Below, piece by piece: positions 1 through 6,900 of a stretch of DNA of 16,183 nucleotides (the stretch's first letter is position 1; every line of letters starts with the position of its first letter). The stretch covers positions 1 through 16,183 of the forward strand of contig CAZOOK010000066.1 in NCBI GenBank assembly GCA_964581385.1. Direction: 5' to 3'. Under the pieces are notes generated by a model. That model ran no database searches and was not told the DNA's origin. It was given only the letters and a program-made list of their open reading frames with translations. The translations under genes were made by a program, and so were the position numbers. Origin of the DNA: CAZOOK01 sp964581385 (GTDB taxonomy: Bacteria; Pseudomonadota; Gammaproteobacteria; Nevskiales; Nevskiaceae).

Positions 1-95
1 TTCAGCCGATCGCGATGGAAGAGCAGGTGCGCTTTGCCATCCGCGAAGGCGGCCGCACCGTCGGCGCAGGCGTCGTGACAAAAATATTGGCGTAA
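1..95 (+). CDS. tuf: Elongation factor Tu, C-terminal fragment (upstream tuf copy)
   Basis: This is the last 30 codons of EF-Tu, the GTPase that brings aminoacyl-tRNA to the ribosomal A site; the 5' part lies outside the window. The frame starting at base 3 reads QPIAMEEQVRFAIREGG followed by RTVGAGVVTKILA and a TAA stop at 93-95, which is the conserved end of EF-Tu domain III. The final residues TKILA differ slightly from the commoner AKIIE or AKVLA ending. It lies directly upstream of tRNA-Trp and secE, the position of tufB in many proteobacteria. A second tuf begins at 16130, so the genome carries at least two copies. Identity is secure; which copy should be called tufA or tufB is convention. 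Confidence 0.97.
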   Translation, partial: QPIAMEEQVRFAIREGGRTVGAGVVTKILA

Positions 96-117
96 TTAGT
101 AATTTAATGAAGATCGA

Positions 118-150
118 AGCCCGTATGCAGGCGTGTACGGGCTCGTGTTT
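118..150 (+). terminator. Hairpin downstream of tuf, probable terminator
   Basis: An 8-bp perfect stem AGCCCGTA (118-125) / TACGGGCT (136-143) encloses a 10-base loop and is followed by CGTGTTT. It lies 22 bases after the tuf stop and before the next promoter, the expected place for a terminator. The T-tract is short, so termination may be partial or Rho-assisted. Confidence 0.55.
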
Positions 151-176
151 CCTCATAACAGGTGTTGCGGGGTAGC

Positions 177-213
177 TTGCAAGACCGCGAAGGGGATGCG
201 TATAATTCGCCCC
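177..213 (+). promoter_or_regulatory. Sigma-70 type promoter for tRNA-Trp-secE-nusG
   Basis: A perfect -10 hexamer TATAAT (201-206) lies 18 bp after a -35-like TTGCAA (177-182). The bases after the -10 are TCGCCCCC, a GC-rich discriminator typical of stringently controlled stable-RNA promoters. The expected start is near 213, leaving a leader of about 32 bases before the tRNA at 245. The -35 sits inside the 8-bp palindrome CTTGCAAG (176-183). Confidence 0.85.
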
Positions 214-244
214 CTTTGATTCTTTGGTTTTGAGCGGGCGCCAC

Positions 245-320
245 AGGGCAGTAGCTCAATTGGTAGAGCGGCGGTCTCCAAAACCGCAGGTTGGGGGTTC
301 GAGACCCTCCTGCCCTGCCA
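245..320 (+). tRNA. trpT: tRNA-Trp (anticodon CCA)
   Basis: The 76-base cloverleaf is complete. The acceptor stem is AGGGCAG (245-251) / CTGCCCT (310-316), with discriminator G317 and an encoded CCA at 318-320. The anticodon stem GCGGT/ACCGC encloses loop CTCCAAA with anticodon CCA at 278-280, which reads UGG. The T-arm contains TTCGAGA with a 5-bp stem that includes one G-T pair. It lies 42 bases before secE with no promoter or terminator between them, so it is very probably excised from the secE-nusG transcript by RNase P and 3'-end processing. Confidence 0.98.
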
Positions 321-362
321 GGTCCGGAGCAAGCGTCACTACCAAAGTCCTTTCCGATCCTA

Positions 363-746
363 ATGGAATCTCAGACCGAACAAGCCGGATCCTCGACAAA
401 AGATACCGTGTTCCTCGCCGCAGCCACTTTTTTGCTGCTGGGCGGCATGGTCGCTTTTTATTATTTCGCCGTGCAATGGACTTTGCTCTTGCGGCTTGCG
501 GCGTTGTTGGGTGCCGTTGCCGCGGCGGGTTTTCTGACCTATCAGACCGCTCTCGGCAGGCTGCTGCTGGCATATCTGGCCGGTTCGCGTGCGGAACTGC
601 GCAAGGTGGTCTGGCCCAACCGTCCGGAAACTGTGCAGACAACATTGCTGATCGCTGTTGTCGTTCTTGTCGTCGCAGTGCTGATGTGGGGGCTTGATTC
701 CTTGCTGCTGGCCGGCGTCCATCAGCTCACTCAACGGAGCACCTGA
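363..746 (+). CDS. secE: Preprotein translocase subunit SecE
   Basis: SecE clamps the SecY channel of the inner-membrane SecYEG translocon and is essential for protein export. The 127-residue product has the same length as E. coli SecE, with three hydrophobic segments at about residues 16-37, 41-62 and 92-119. The conserved cytoplasmic motif ELRKVVWPNRPETVQTT lies at 78-94 and matches the family consensus EVRKVxWPxRxET. The frame is open back to an ATG at 291, but that lies inside tRNA-Trp, so the ATG at 363 (MESQTEQ) is chosen. No clear Shine-Dalgarno sequence precedes it. The TGA stop at 744-746 shares one base with the nusG ATG, which implies translational coupling. Confidence 0.96.
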   Translation: MESQTEQAGSSTKDTVFLAAATFLLLGGMVAFYYFAVQWTLLLRLAALLGAVAAAGFLTYQTALGRLLLAYLAGSRAELRKVVWPNRPETVQTTLLIAVVVLVVAVLMWGLDSLLLAGVHQLTQRST

Positions 747-1279
747 TGACGATGCGTTGGTACGTGGTGCACGCTTATTCTCAATACGAGAATCAGGTCA
801 TGCGCGCGCTCAAAGAGCGTATCGCACGTGCCGGACTCCAGGAAAAGTTCGGCGATATCCTGGTTCCGACCGAGGAAGTCGTCGAAATCAAGGACGGCGT
901 CAAGCGCACCACCGAGCGAAAATTCTTCCCCGGTTATGTGCTCGTCCAGATGGAAATGGATGAAGGCACTTGGCACCTCGTCAAGAGCACGCCGAAAGTC
1001 CTGGGCTTCATTGGCGGTACACCAGACAAGCCGGCACCCATATCCGAGAAGGAAGCGAATTCCATCCTTAACCGTGTCGAGGAATCGGTCGAGAAGCCGA
1101 AACCGAAGACGCTGTACGAGCCCGGCGAGGCGGTGCGTGTCACCGACGGCCCGTTCGCGGATTTCTCTGGCGTTGTCGAAGAAGTCAATTACGAAAAGAA
1201 CCGCCTGCGGGTGGCGGTTCTGATTTTCGGCCGGTCAACACCGGTCGAGTTGGAGTTTTCACAGGTCCAGAAGGCCTGA
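746..1279 (+). CDS. nusG: Transcription termination/antitermination factor NusG
   Basis: NusG binds the beta-prime clamp of RNA polymerase, suppresses pausing, recruits Rho and bridges to S10 of the trailing ribosome. The 177-residue product has the NGN domain at about 1-115 (RWYVVHAYSQYE at 4-15, KFFPGYVLVQME at 59-70) and a C-terminal KOW domain at about 124-177 (GEAVRVTDGPFADFSGVVEE, then FGRSTPVELEFSQV). GGAG at 736-739 lies 6 bases before the ATG at 746; an in-frame ATG at 752 would give a 12-base gap and is less likely. The start overlaps the secE stop in the motif TGATG. The partner RNA polymerase subunit genes lie downstream in the same cluster. Confidence 0.98.
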   Translation: MTMRWYVVHAYSQYENQVMRALKERIARAGLQEKFGDILVPTEEVVEIKDGVKRTTERKFFPGYVLVQMEMDEGTWHLVKSTPKVLGFIGGTPDKPAPISEKEANSILNRVEESVEKPKPKTLYEPGEAVRVTDGPFADFSGVVEEVNYEKNRLRVAVLIFGRSTPVELEFSQVQKA

Positions 1280-1285
1280 AAAGCT

Positions 1286-1360
1286 GGGATTCGGAACTGG
1301 GGACGCGGGATTCGTGTAAAGCTGTTTTTCACGAGTCCCGAGTCCCGGATCCCGAGTCCC
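1286..1360. repeat. Large imperfect inverted repeat between nusG and rplK
   Basis: Two 31-base arms (1286-1316 and 1330-1360) flank a 13-base loop that contains TTTTT. By hand pairing, 24 of 31 positions are Watson-Crick, 3 are G-T and 4 mismatch. The innermost 10 pairs, GGGATTCGTG with CACGAGTCCC, are unbroken. The right arm contains CGAGTCCC twice and the left GGGATTCG twice. This composition resembles the dispersed GGGATTCGGGATT-type intergenic repeats of Xanthomonadales; that link is from memory and not tested here. In RNA it would be a long hairpin between nusG and the L11 leader. Confidence 0.8.
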
Positions 1361-1369
1361 GATGTTCAC

Positions 1370-1395
1370 GGGGAGCCTAACCGGCGCTAGCACCC
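1370..1395 (+). promoter_or_regulatory. Candidate L1-binding site in the rplK leader
   Basis: The RNA can fold as GGG (1370-1372), GA, GCC (1375-1377), loop TAACC, GGC (1383-1385), GCTAGCA, CCC (1393-1395): two short helices separated by an asymmetric internal loop. It ends 15 bases before the rplK ATG. In enterobacteria L1 represses rplKA by binding a leader structure that mimics its 23S site, which contains a similar GGAGCC strand. Position and shape fit that role; the assignment is inference. Confidence 0.5.
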
Positions 1396-1410
1396 ACATT
1401 GGAGTAAGCA

Positions 1411-1842
1411 ATGGCAAAGAAAGTCCAGGCCTACGTCAAACTGCAGATTCCTGCAGGCAAGGCCAATCCATCGCCGCCGGTCGGGCCCGCGCTCGGTCAG
1501 AACGGTGTCAATATCATGGAGTTCTGCAAGCAGTTCAACGCCGCGACGCAGAAGCTCGAACCGGGTCTGCCGACGCCGGTGGTGATTACGGTTTATTCCG
1601 ACCGCAGCTTCACCTTCATCATGAAGACGCCGCCTGCGACCGTCCTCATCAAGAAGGCCGCTGGCATCGAATCGGGTAGTCCGACACCCCACACCAAGAA
1701 GGTCGGCAAGATCACTAAGAAACAGGCCGAGGACATTGCCAAGGTCAAGTGGCCGGATCTCAACGCTGGCGACATGAACGCCGCGATCCGGCTGATCGCC
1801 GGCTCTGCGCGCTCGATGGGCGTCGAAGTGGAGGGCCTCTAA
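1411..1842 (+). CDS. rplK: 50S ribosomal protein L11
   Basis: L11 binds the GTPase-associated region of 23S rRNA at the base of the L7/L12 stalk, contacts EF-G and is needed for RelA activation. The 143-residue product (usual length about 142) carries the N-terminal signature KVQAYVKLQIPAGKANPSPP and VGPALGQNGVNIMEFCKQFN, including the proline-rich turn where thiostrepton-class antibiotics act. The C-terminal RNA-binding domain ends IRLIAGSARSMGVEVEGL. GGAG at 1401-1404 lies 6 bases before the ATG. rplA follows after one base, so the two are translated as a pair, probably under L1 control through the leader. Confidence 0.99.
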   Translation: MAKKVQAYVKLQIPAGKANPSPPVGPALGQNGVNIMEFCKQFNAATQKLEPGLPTPVVITVYSDRSFTFIMKTPPATVLIKKAAGIESGSPTPHTKKVGKITKKQAEDIAKVKWPDLNAGDMNAAIRLIAGSARSMGVEVEGL

Positions 1843-1843
1843 G

Positions 1844-2539
1844 ATGACGACCGTAACCAAGCGTCAGAAGCTGTTCGCGGAAAAGGTGCAGCCCGGTAAG
1901 GCTTATTCTCTGGAGCAGGCGCTCGAGATTCTCAAAGCTTGCGCGACCGCGAAGTTTCGCGAGTCCGTCGATATGGCCATCAATCTCGGCGTCGATGCGA
2001 AGAAGTCCGATCAGAACGTGCGCGGTTCCACGACACTGCCGCACGGCAATGGCAAGACTGTCCGCGTTGCGGTGTTCGCGCAGGGTGCCAAGGCGCAGGA
2101 AGCCAAGGATGCCGGCGCCGATGAAGTCGGTATGGAAGATCTGGCCGCCAAGATGAAGGCTGGCGATCTGGACTTCGGTGTCGTCATTGCGAGTCCGGAT
2201 ACGATGCGTGTCGTCGGCGGTCTCGGTCAGGTGCTGGGTCCGCGTGGCTTGATGCCGAATCCAAAGACCGGCACGGTGACACCGAATGTCGCGGAAGCGG
2301 TGCGCAATGCGAAATCGGGTCAGGCTCGCTATCGCACCGACAAGGCTGGCATCGTGCACTGTGCGATCGGTGCTGCGGATTTCGATCAAGGCAAATTGCA
2401 GGAAAACCTGCTGGCCGTGCTGCGCGATGTTCGTCGCCAGAAGCCGGCGACATCGAAGGGCATTTTCATCAAGAAGGTAACGCTATCGACGACTATGGGA
2501 CCGGGCGTGCCGGTCGATCTGTCGACGTTGCCGGAGTAA
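1844..2539 (+). CDS. rplA: 50S ribosomal protein L1
   Basis: L1 forms the mobile L1 stalk beside the E site and guides deacylated tRNA release; in enterobacteria it is also the translational repressor of its own rplKA message. The 231-residue product (234 in E. coli) has the two-domain L1 pattern. The signature VLGPRGLMPNPKTGTVTPNV lies in domain II, and domain I closes with SKGIFIKKVTLSTTMGPGVPV near the C terminus. GGAGGG at 1830-1835, inside the end of rplK, lies 8 bases before the ATG at 1844, and the single-base spacing after the rplK stop points to translational coupling. Confidence 0.99.
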   Translation: MTTVTKRQKLFAEKVQPGKAYSLEQALEILKACATAKFRESVDMAINLGVDAKKSDQNVRGSTTLPHGNGKTVRVAVFAQGAKAQEAKDAGADEVGMEDLAAKMKAGDLDFGVVIASPDTMRVVGGLGQVLGPRGLMPNPKTGTVTPNVAEAVRNAKSGQARYRTDKAGIVHCAIGAADFDQGKLQENLLAVLRDVRRQKPATSKGIFIKKVTLSTTMGPGVPVDLSTLPE

Positions 2540-2547
2540 GAAATTTT

Positions 2548-2573
2548 GCGGGACGGATTTTTATCCGTTTCGC
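2548..2573. other. Hairpin just after rplA
   Basis: An uninterrupted 11-bp stem GCGGGACGGAT (2548-2558) / ATCCGTTTCGC (2563-2573) with a TTTT loop starts 8 bases after the rplA stop. Two pairs are G-T. No T-tract follows, so it is not a plain intrinsic terminator. Its left arm is also complementary to two segments of the downstream L10 leader, which makes a switch possible. Confidence 0.7.
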
Positions 2574-2603
2574 ATCGAGCTTGACTGTGTGGTGAAAGCC
2601 ACA

Positions 2604-2763
2604 CCGTCCAAGACCGTAAGTCCCGCAAGGGCTAAAGGCTGAAGTGAGCAATCACGGCAAGCCGCTTACGCAGACGGTATACCGGAAGACGCAAGTCTGA
2701 AGGCACCGTACACAGGTGGGCTGAGCCGCGAGGCGAGGCCTTTGGTAGGTAAGAAGCATCCAG
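2604..2763 (+). promoter_or_regulatory. L10 leader (autogenous rplJL control element)
   Basis: The core matches the bacterial L10 leader. AGACCGTAAG (2611-2620) pairs with CTTACGCAGACGGT (2665-2678): GTAAG with CTTAC and ACCG with CGGT, leaving an internal GCAGA that forms the kink-turn recognised by L10 or the L10(L12) complex. E. coli has the equivalent AAGACCG and AGACGGT strands. Around it are small hairpins with GNRA loops at 2622-2631, 2644-2655, 2687-2698 and 2725-2734, and a CACC/GGTG stem at 2704-2718. In the known mechanism, bound L10 masks the rplJ ribosome site. The kink-turn is firm; the 3' limit of the element is a guess. Confidence 0.85.
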
Positions 2764-2777
2764 GAGTATTGAGTCTC

Positions 2778-3305
2778 ATGGCACTTAGGCTTGAAGACAA
2801 GAAGGCCCTGGTTGCGGAAGTGAACGAGGTTGCGGTGCGTGCGCTCTCGGCGGTTGCTGCCGAGTATCGCGGACTCTCCGCCGGCCAGTTCGACACCCTG
2901 CGCAAGAAGGCGCGTGAAAACGCGATCTACCTGCACGTGGTGAAGAACACACTGGCGAAGCGTGCGCTCCAGGGCACTGAGTTTGAGTGCATGGGGCCTG
3001 CGCTGGTCGGTCCGCTCGTTCTCGGATTTTCACTGGAAGATCCGGGTGCGGTCGGACGCGTGCTGAAGGACTTCGCCAAGGAGAACGAAAAGCTCGTCGT
3101 CAAGGCCGTTTCGATCGGTGGCCAGCTCTATCCGGGCGCCGACATCGAACGGCTGGCTTCGCTGCCGTCCAAGGAGCAGGCGTTGTCCATGCTCATGGGC
3201 GTCATGCTGGCACCGATTACGAAATTCGTTCGTACCGTTGCGGAGCCGACTGCCAAGTTCGTGCGCACTGTGCAAGCAGTCGCCGATAGCAAGCAGGCGG
3301 CGTGA
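2778..3305 (+). CDS. rplJ: 50S ribosomal protein L10
   Basis: L10 is the stalk base: its N-terminal domain binds 23S rRNA next to L11 and its C-terminal helix holds L7/L12 dimers. The 175-residue product starts MALRLEDKKALVAEVNEVAV, close to E. coli MALNLQDKQAIVAEVSEV, so the ATG at 2778 is chosen over the in-frame start at 2742 inside the leader. GGAG at 2763-2766 lies 11 bases upstream. It is about 10 residues longer than E. coli L10 (165). The extra length is in the C-terminal helix, where KFVRTV occurs at 149-154 and again at 160-165, which may add an L7/L12-binding segment. Expression is probably limited by the leader directly upstream. Confidence 0.98.
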   Translation: MALRLEDKKALVAEVNEVAVRALSAVAAEYRGLSAGQFDTLRKKARENAIYLHVVKNTLAKRALQGTEFECMGPALVGPLVLGFSLEDPGAVGRVLKDFAKENEKLVVKAVSIGGQLYPGADIERLASLPSKEQALSMLMGVMLAPITKFVRTVAEPTAKFVRTVQAVADSKQAA

Positions 3306-3395
3306 GGTCCGTGCAGCTGCGTTCGCTTTCAAAATCAGCCTTTGCAATCAGTTTTGTGGCTTTCACACACTTGTAGGTTTTCAGAGGGTACTCAC

Positions 3396-3776
3396 ATGGC
3401 ATTGTCGAATCAGGAAATTCTCGACGCGATCGCCGAAAAGTCCGTTATGGACATCGTCGAACTCGTCAAGATGATGGAAGAGAAGTTCGGTGTCTCGGCA
3501 GCGGCGGCAGTCGCGGTCGCGGCGGGTCCGGCGGGCCCAGCCCCGGCCGCAGCGGTCGAACAGACCGAGTTCACCGTGATCCTCGCCGGCATCGATCCGG
3601 CGAAGAAGGTCAACGTCATCAAGATCGTGCGCGAACTCACCGGCCTCGGCTTGAAGGAAGCCAAGGACTTGGTCGAAGGCGCGCCGCAGACGGTGAAGGA
3701 AGGTGTGGCCAAGGCCGACGCCGCGGAAATGAAGAAGAAGCTCGAAGAAGCCGGCGGCAAAGTCGAACTCAAGTAA
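3396..3776 (+). CDS. rplL: 50S ribosomal protein L7/L12
   Basis: L7/L12 is the multi-copy stalk protein that recruits the translational GTPases and stimulates GTP hydrolysis. The 126-residue product shows the standard layout: N-terminal dimerisation and L10-binding helices (about 1-35, ILDAIAEKSVMDIVELVKMM), a flexible Ala/Gly/Pro hinge (about 35-54), and a C-terminal factor-binding domain (TEFTVILAGIDPAKKVNVIK, then GLGLKEAKDLVEGAPQTVKE). The frame is open from 3342, but the family start and GAGGG at 3384-3388, 7 bases upstream, fix the ATG at 3396. The 90-base gap after rplJ shows nothing else recognisable. Confidence 0.99.
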   Translation: MALSNQEILDAIAEKSVMDIVELVKMMEEKFGVSAAAAVAVAAGPAGPAPAAAVEQTEFTVILAGIDPAKKVNVIKIVRELTGLGLKEAKDLVEGAPQTVKEGVAKADAAEMKKKLEEAGGKVELK

Positions 3777-3811
3777 GACTTTGTTGTTTCCGTTCTTCAA
3801 TCAAGCAGAGC

Positions 3812-3842
3812 GCCTGGCCGGGACAGAGTGTCCTGGCCGGGC
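3812..3842 (+). terminator. Hairpin in the rplL-rpoB gap, probable attenuator
   Basis: A 14-bp stem (3812-3825 with 3829-3842, two G-T pairs) closes on a GAG loop 35 bases after rplL. It is followed by CTTTGCCGTTT, a weak T-rich stretch. In E. coli an attenuator and an RNase III site lie in this gap and lower rpoBC expression relative to rplJL. Partial termination or processing here is inferred by position. Confidence 0.55.
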
Positions 3843-3853
3843 CTTTGCCGTTT

Positions 3854-3908
3854 CGGGTTTCGGTTGTCGCGATGCGTCATCGCGCGGCGTCGCGAGAACC
3901 GAGCCCCG
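3854..3908. other. Second large hairpin in the rplL-rpoB gap
   Basis: Nested complementary segments: CGGG (3854-3857) with CCCG (3905-3908), TCGGTT (3860-3865) with AACCGA (3897-3902), and TCGCGA (3867-3872) with TCGCGA (3890-3895). A competing local stem is CGCGATG (3868-3874) with CATCGCG (3878-3884). The long duplex form would be a plausible RNase III substrate; no function is shown. Confidence 0.55.
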
Positions 3909-3987
3909 GGAACGGCTTGTCCAAATCCCGAACCGGATTGAACCGGCCTGCCCGCAAGGCAACCATTCGTAACATCAGGTAGCTGAC

Positions 3988-6900
3988 ATGACCTACTCGT
4001 TTACCGAGAAAAAGCGTATCCGCAAGGATTTCAGCAAGCAGATCGAGACCCTAGAGGTGCCGTATCTGCTCGCGACCCAGATCGATTCCTATCGCCAGTT
4101 TCTGCAGGCCGAGCTGGCGCCGGCACAACGTCACGATGTCGGTTTGCATGCGGCCTTCAAGTCCGTGTTCCCGATGGTGAGCTACAACAACGCGGCTGCG
4201 TTGGAGTACGTCAGCTACCGTCTCGAGGAGCCGGTGTTCGACGAGAAGGAGTGTCGCGTGCGCGGACTCACGTTCGCTGCGCCGCTAAAGGTCAAGACGC
4301 GCCTGGTGATTTACGACCGCGAGTCCAAGGAAAAGCGCATCAAGGACATCCGCGAGCAGGAAGTCTACATGGGCGAAGTACCGCTGATGACGGATCACGG
4401 TACCTTCATCATCAACGGCACCGAGCGTGTCGTCGTGTCCCAGTTGCACCGTTCACCGGGCGTGTTTTTCGACCATGACAAGGGCAAGACCCACAGCTCG
4501 GGCAAGCTGCTGTATAGCGCGCGCATCATTCCGTATCGCGGCTCGTGGCTGGACTTCGAATTCGATCCGAAGGACAACCTGTTCGTGCGTATCGACCGCC
4601 GCCGCAAGCTGCCCGCGACGATCCTGCTGCGTGCGCTCAATTTCGGCGATACGCAGATGCTGGAGATGTTCCATGACATCAATGTGTTCGATCTCGGCGA
4701 ACACGGTGCGCACCTGCAACTGGTACCGGAGCGCCTAAAGGGCGAAAAGGCCCAGTTCGACATCAAGGCGCACAATAAGCTGCTCGTCGAGCAAGGCAAG
4801 CTGATCACTGCGCGCCACATCAAGCTGATCCAGGAAGCCGGCCTCAAGCAGCTTGAGGTGCCGGATGCTTATCTGCTCGGCAAGATTCTGTCGCGCGACA
4901 TCGTCGATACCAGCACCGGCGAAGTCATTGCGCCGGCCAACAGCGAAGTCACGACCGAACTGCTGCCGAAGTTTCGCGTCGCCGGTATCAAGTCACTGCC
5001 GACGCTGTACGTCAATGATTTGGACAAGGGGCCGTACGTCAGCACGACGCTGCAGATCGATCCGACGCGCACGCGCCTCGAAGCGCTGGTTGAAATCTAT
5101 CGCATGATGCGTCCGGGCGAGCCACCGACGAAGGAAGCCGCCGAAACGCTGTTCCAGGGCCTGTTCTTCAGCCCCGATCGCTACGATCTGTCGGCGGTGG
5201 GCCGCATGAAGTTCAACCGCCGTCTGCGCCGCCCCGAAGTCATCGGTTCCGGTGTGCTCGACAACGACGACATCATCGCCGTGATGCGCGAGATCATCGC
5301 GATCCGAAACGGTGAAGGCCAGACCGACGATATCGACCATCTCGGCAACCGTCGCATCCGCGCGGTCGGCGAAATGACTGAAAACGTATTCCGCACCGGT
5401 CTCGTCCGTGTCGAACGTGCGGTGCGCGAACGTCTGGCGCTCGCCGAAGCGGAAAATCTGACGCCACAGGATCTCATCAACGCCAAGCCGGTCGGCGCTG
5501 CGATCAAGGAGTTCTTCGGTTCGTCGCAGCTATCGCAGTTCATGGACCAGAACAACCCGCTGTCCGAGGTTACGCACAAGCGCCGCGTGTCCGCGCTTGG
5601 TCCGGGCGGCCTGACGCGCGAGCGCGCGGGTTTTGAAGTCCGCGATGTGCACCCGACGCATTACGGCCGCGTGTGCCCGATCGAAACGCCGGAAGGTCCG
5701 AACATCGGTCTGATCAACTCGCTGGCATGCTACGCGCGCACCAACGAATACGGCTTTCTCGAAACGCCGTATCGCAAGGTCACGAATGGCAAGGTCAGCA
5801 ACGACATCGAATATTTGTCCGCGATCGAGGAAGGCCGCTACGTCATTGCACAGGCGAATTCCGAACTCGACGCCAAAGGCAACTTCAAAGCTGACCTGAT
5901 CTCGGTACGTTTCGCCAACGAGTTCACGATGATCTCGCCCGACAAGGTCCAGTACATGGACGTGTCGCCGCGCCAGATCGTGTCCGTGGCCGCCGCGCTG
6001 ATTCCGTTCCTCGAGCACGACGACGCCAACCGTGCGTTGATGGGCTCGAACATGCAGCGCCAGGCGGTGCCGACGCTGCGCGCCGAAAAGCCGCTGGTCG
6101 GCACCGGCATGGAGCGTCGCGTCGCCATCGACTCCGGCGTCGCCATCACCGCCAAGCGCGGCGGCGTCGTCGACAAGGTCGATGCCGGCCGTATCGTCAT
6201 CCGCGTCAACGATGACGAGACGCAGGCGGGCGAACCAGGCGTCGATATCTACAACATGATCAAGTACACGCGCTCGAACCAGAACACGTGTATCAACCAG
6301 AAGCCGATCGTGAAGCCTGGCGACGTCGTTGCGCACGGTGATGTGTTGGCCGACGGCCCTTCGACCGATCTCGGCGAGCTGGCACTCGGTCAGAACATCC
6401 TGATCGCGTTCATGCCGTGGAACGGCTACAACTTCGAAGATTCGATCCTGCTGTCCGAGCGCGTCGTCGAAGAGGACCGCTTCACTACGATTCACATTGA
6501 GGAGCTGACCTGCGTCGCGCGCGAGACCAAGCTTGGACCGGAGGAAATCACCGCCGATATCCCCAACGTCAACGAATCCGCGCTGCGCAAGCTTGACGAA
6601 TCCGGCATCGTCTACATCGGTGCCGAAGTGAAGGCGGGCGATATTCTGGTTGGCAAGGTGACGCCGAAGGGTGAAACCCAGCTGACGCCGGAAGAAAAGC
6701 TGCTGCGTGCGATCTTCGGCGAAAAGGCCAGCGACGTGAAGGATACGGGCCTGCGCGTGCCGGCTGGCATGGACGGTACCGTCATTGATGTCCGTGTGTT
6801 CACGCGTGAAGGCGTGAAGAAGGACAAGCGCGCGCTGTCGATCGAAGAAACCGAGATGGCGTCGGTGCGCAAGGACTTCAACGACCAGCTGCGCATCTTC

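Noticed and set aside
291..362. N-terminal extension of secE from the ATG at 291
   Set aside because: It would start inside the T-arm of tRNA-Trp, and the added residues are not part of the SecE family; the ATG at 363 gives the usual length.
2581..2610. TTGACT after rplA as the -35 of an rplJ promoter
   Set aside because: No -10-like hexamer lies 16-19 bases downstream; the region is better explained by the GTGTGG/CCACAC stem and the L10 leader.
3931..3990. Direct repeat AACCGG and TTGAAC as a dedicated rpoB promoter
   Set aside because: The only -10-like sequence (TAACAT) is 26 bases from TTGAAC, outside a usable spacing. I see no supportable promoter in this gap.
5514..5595. Rifampicin-resistance changes in rpoB, or streptomycin-resistance changes in rpsL
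   Set aside because: The rif-region residues and the S12 lysines (43-44, 88) all match the sensitive wild-type pattern.
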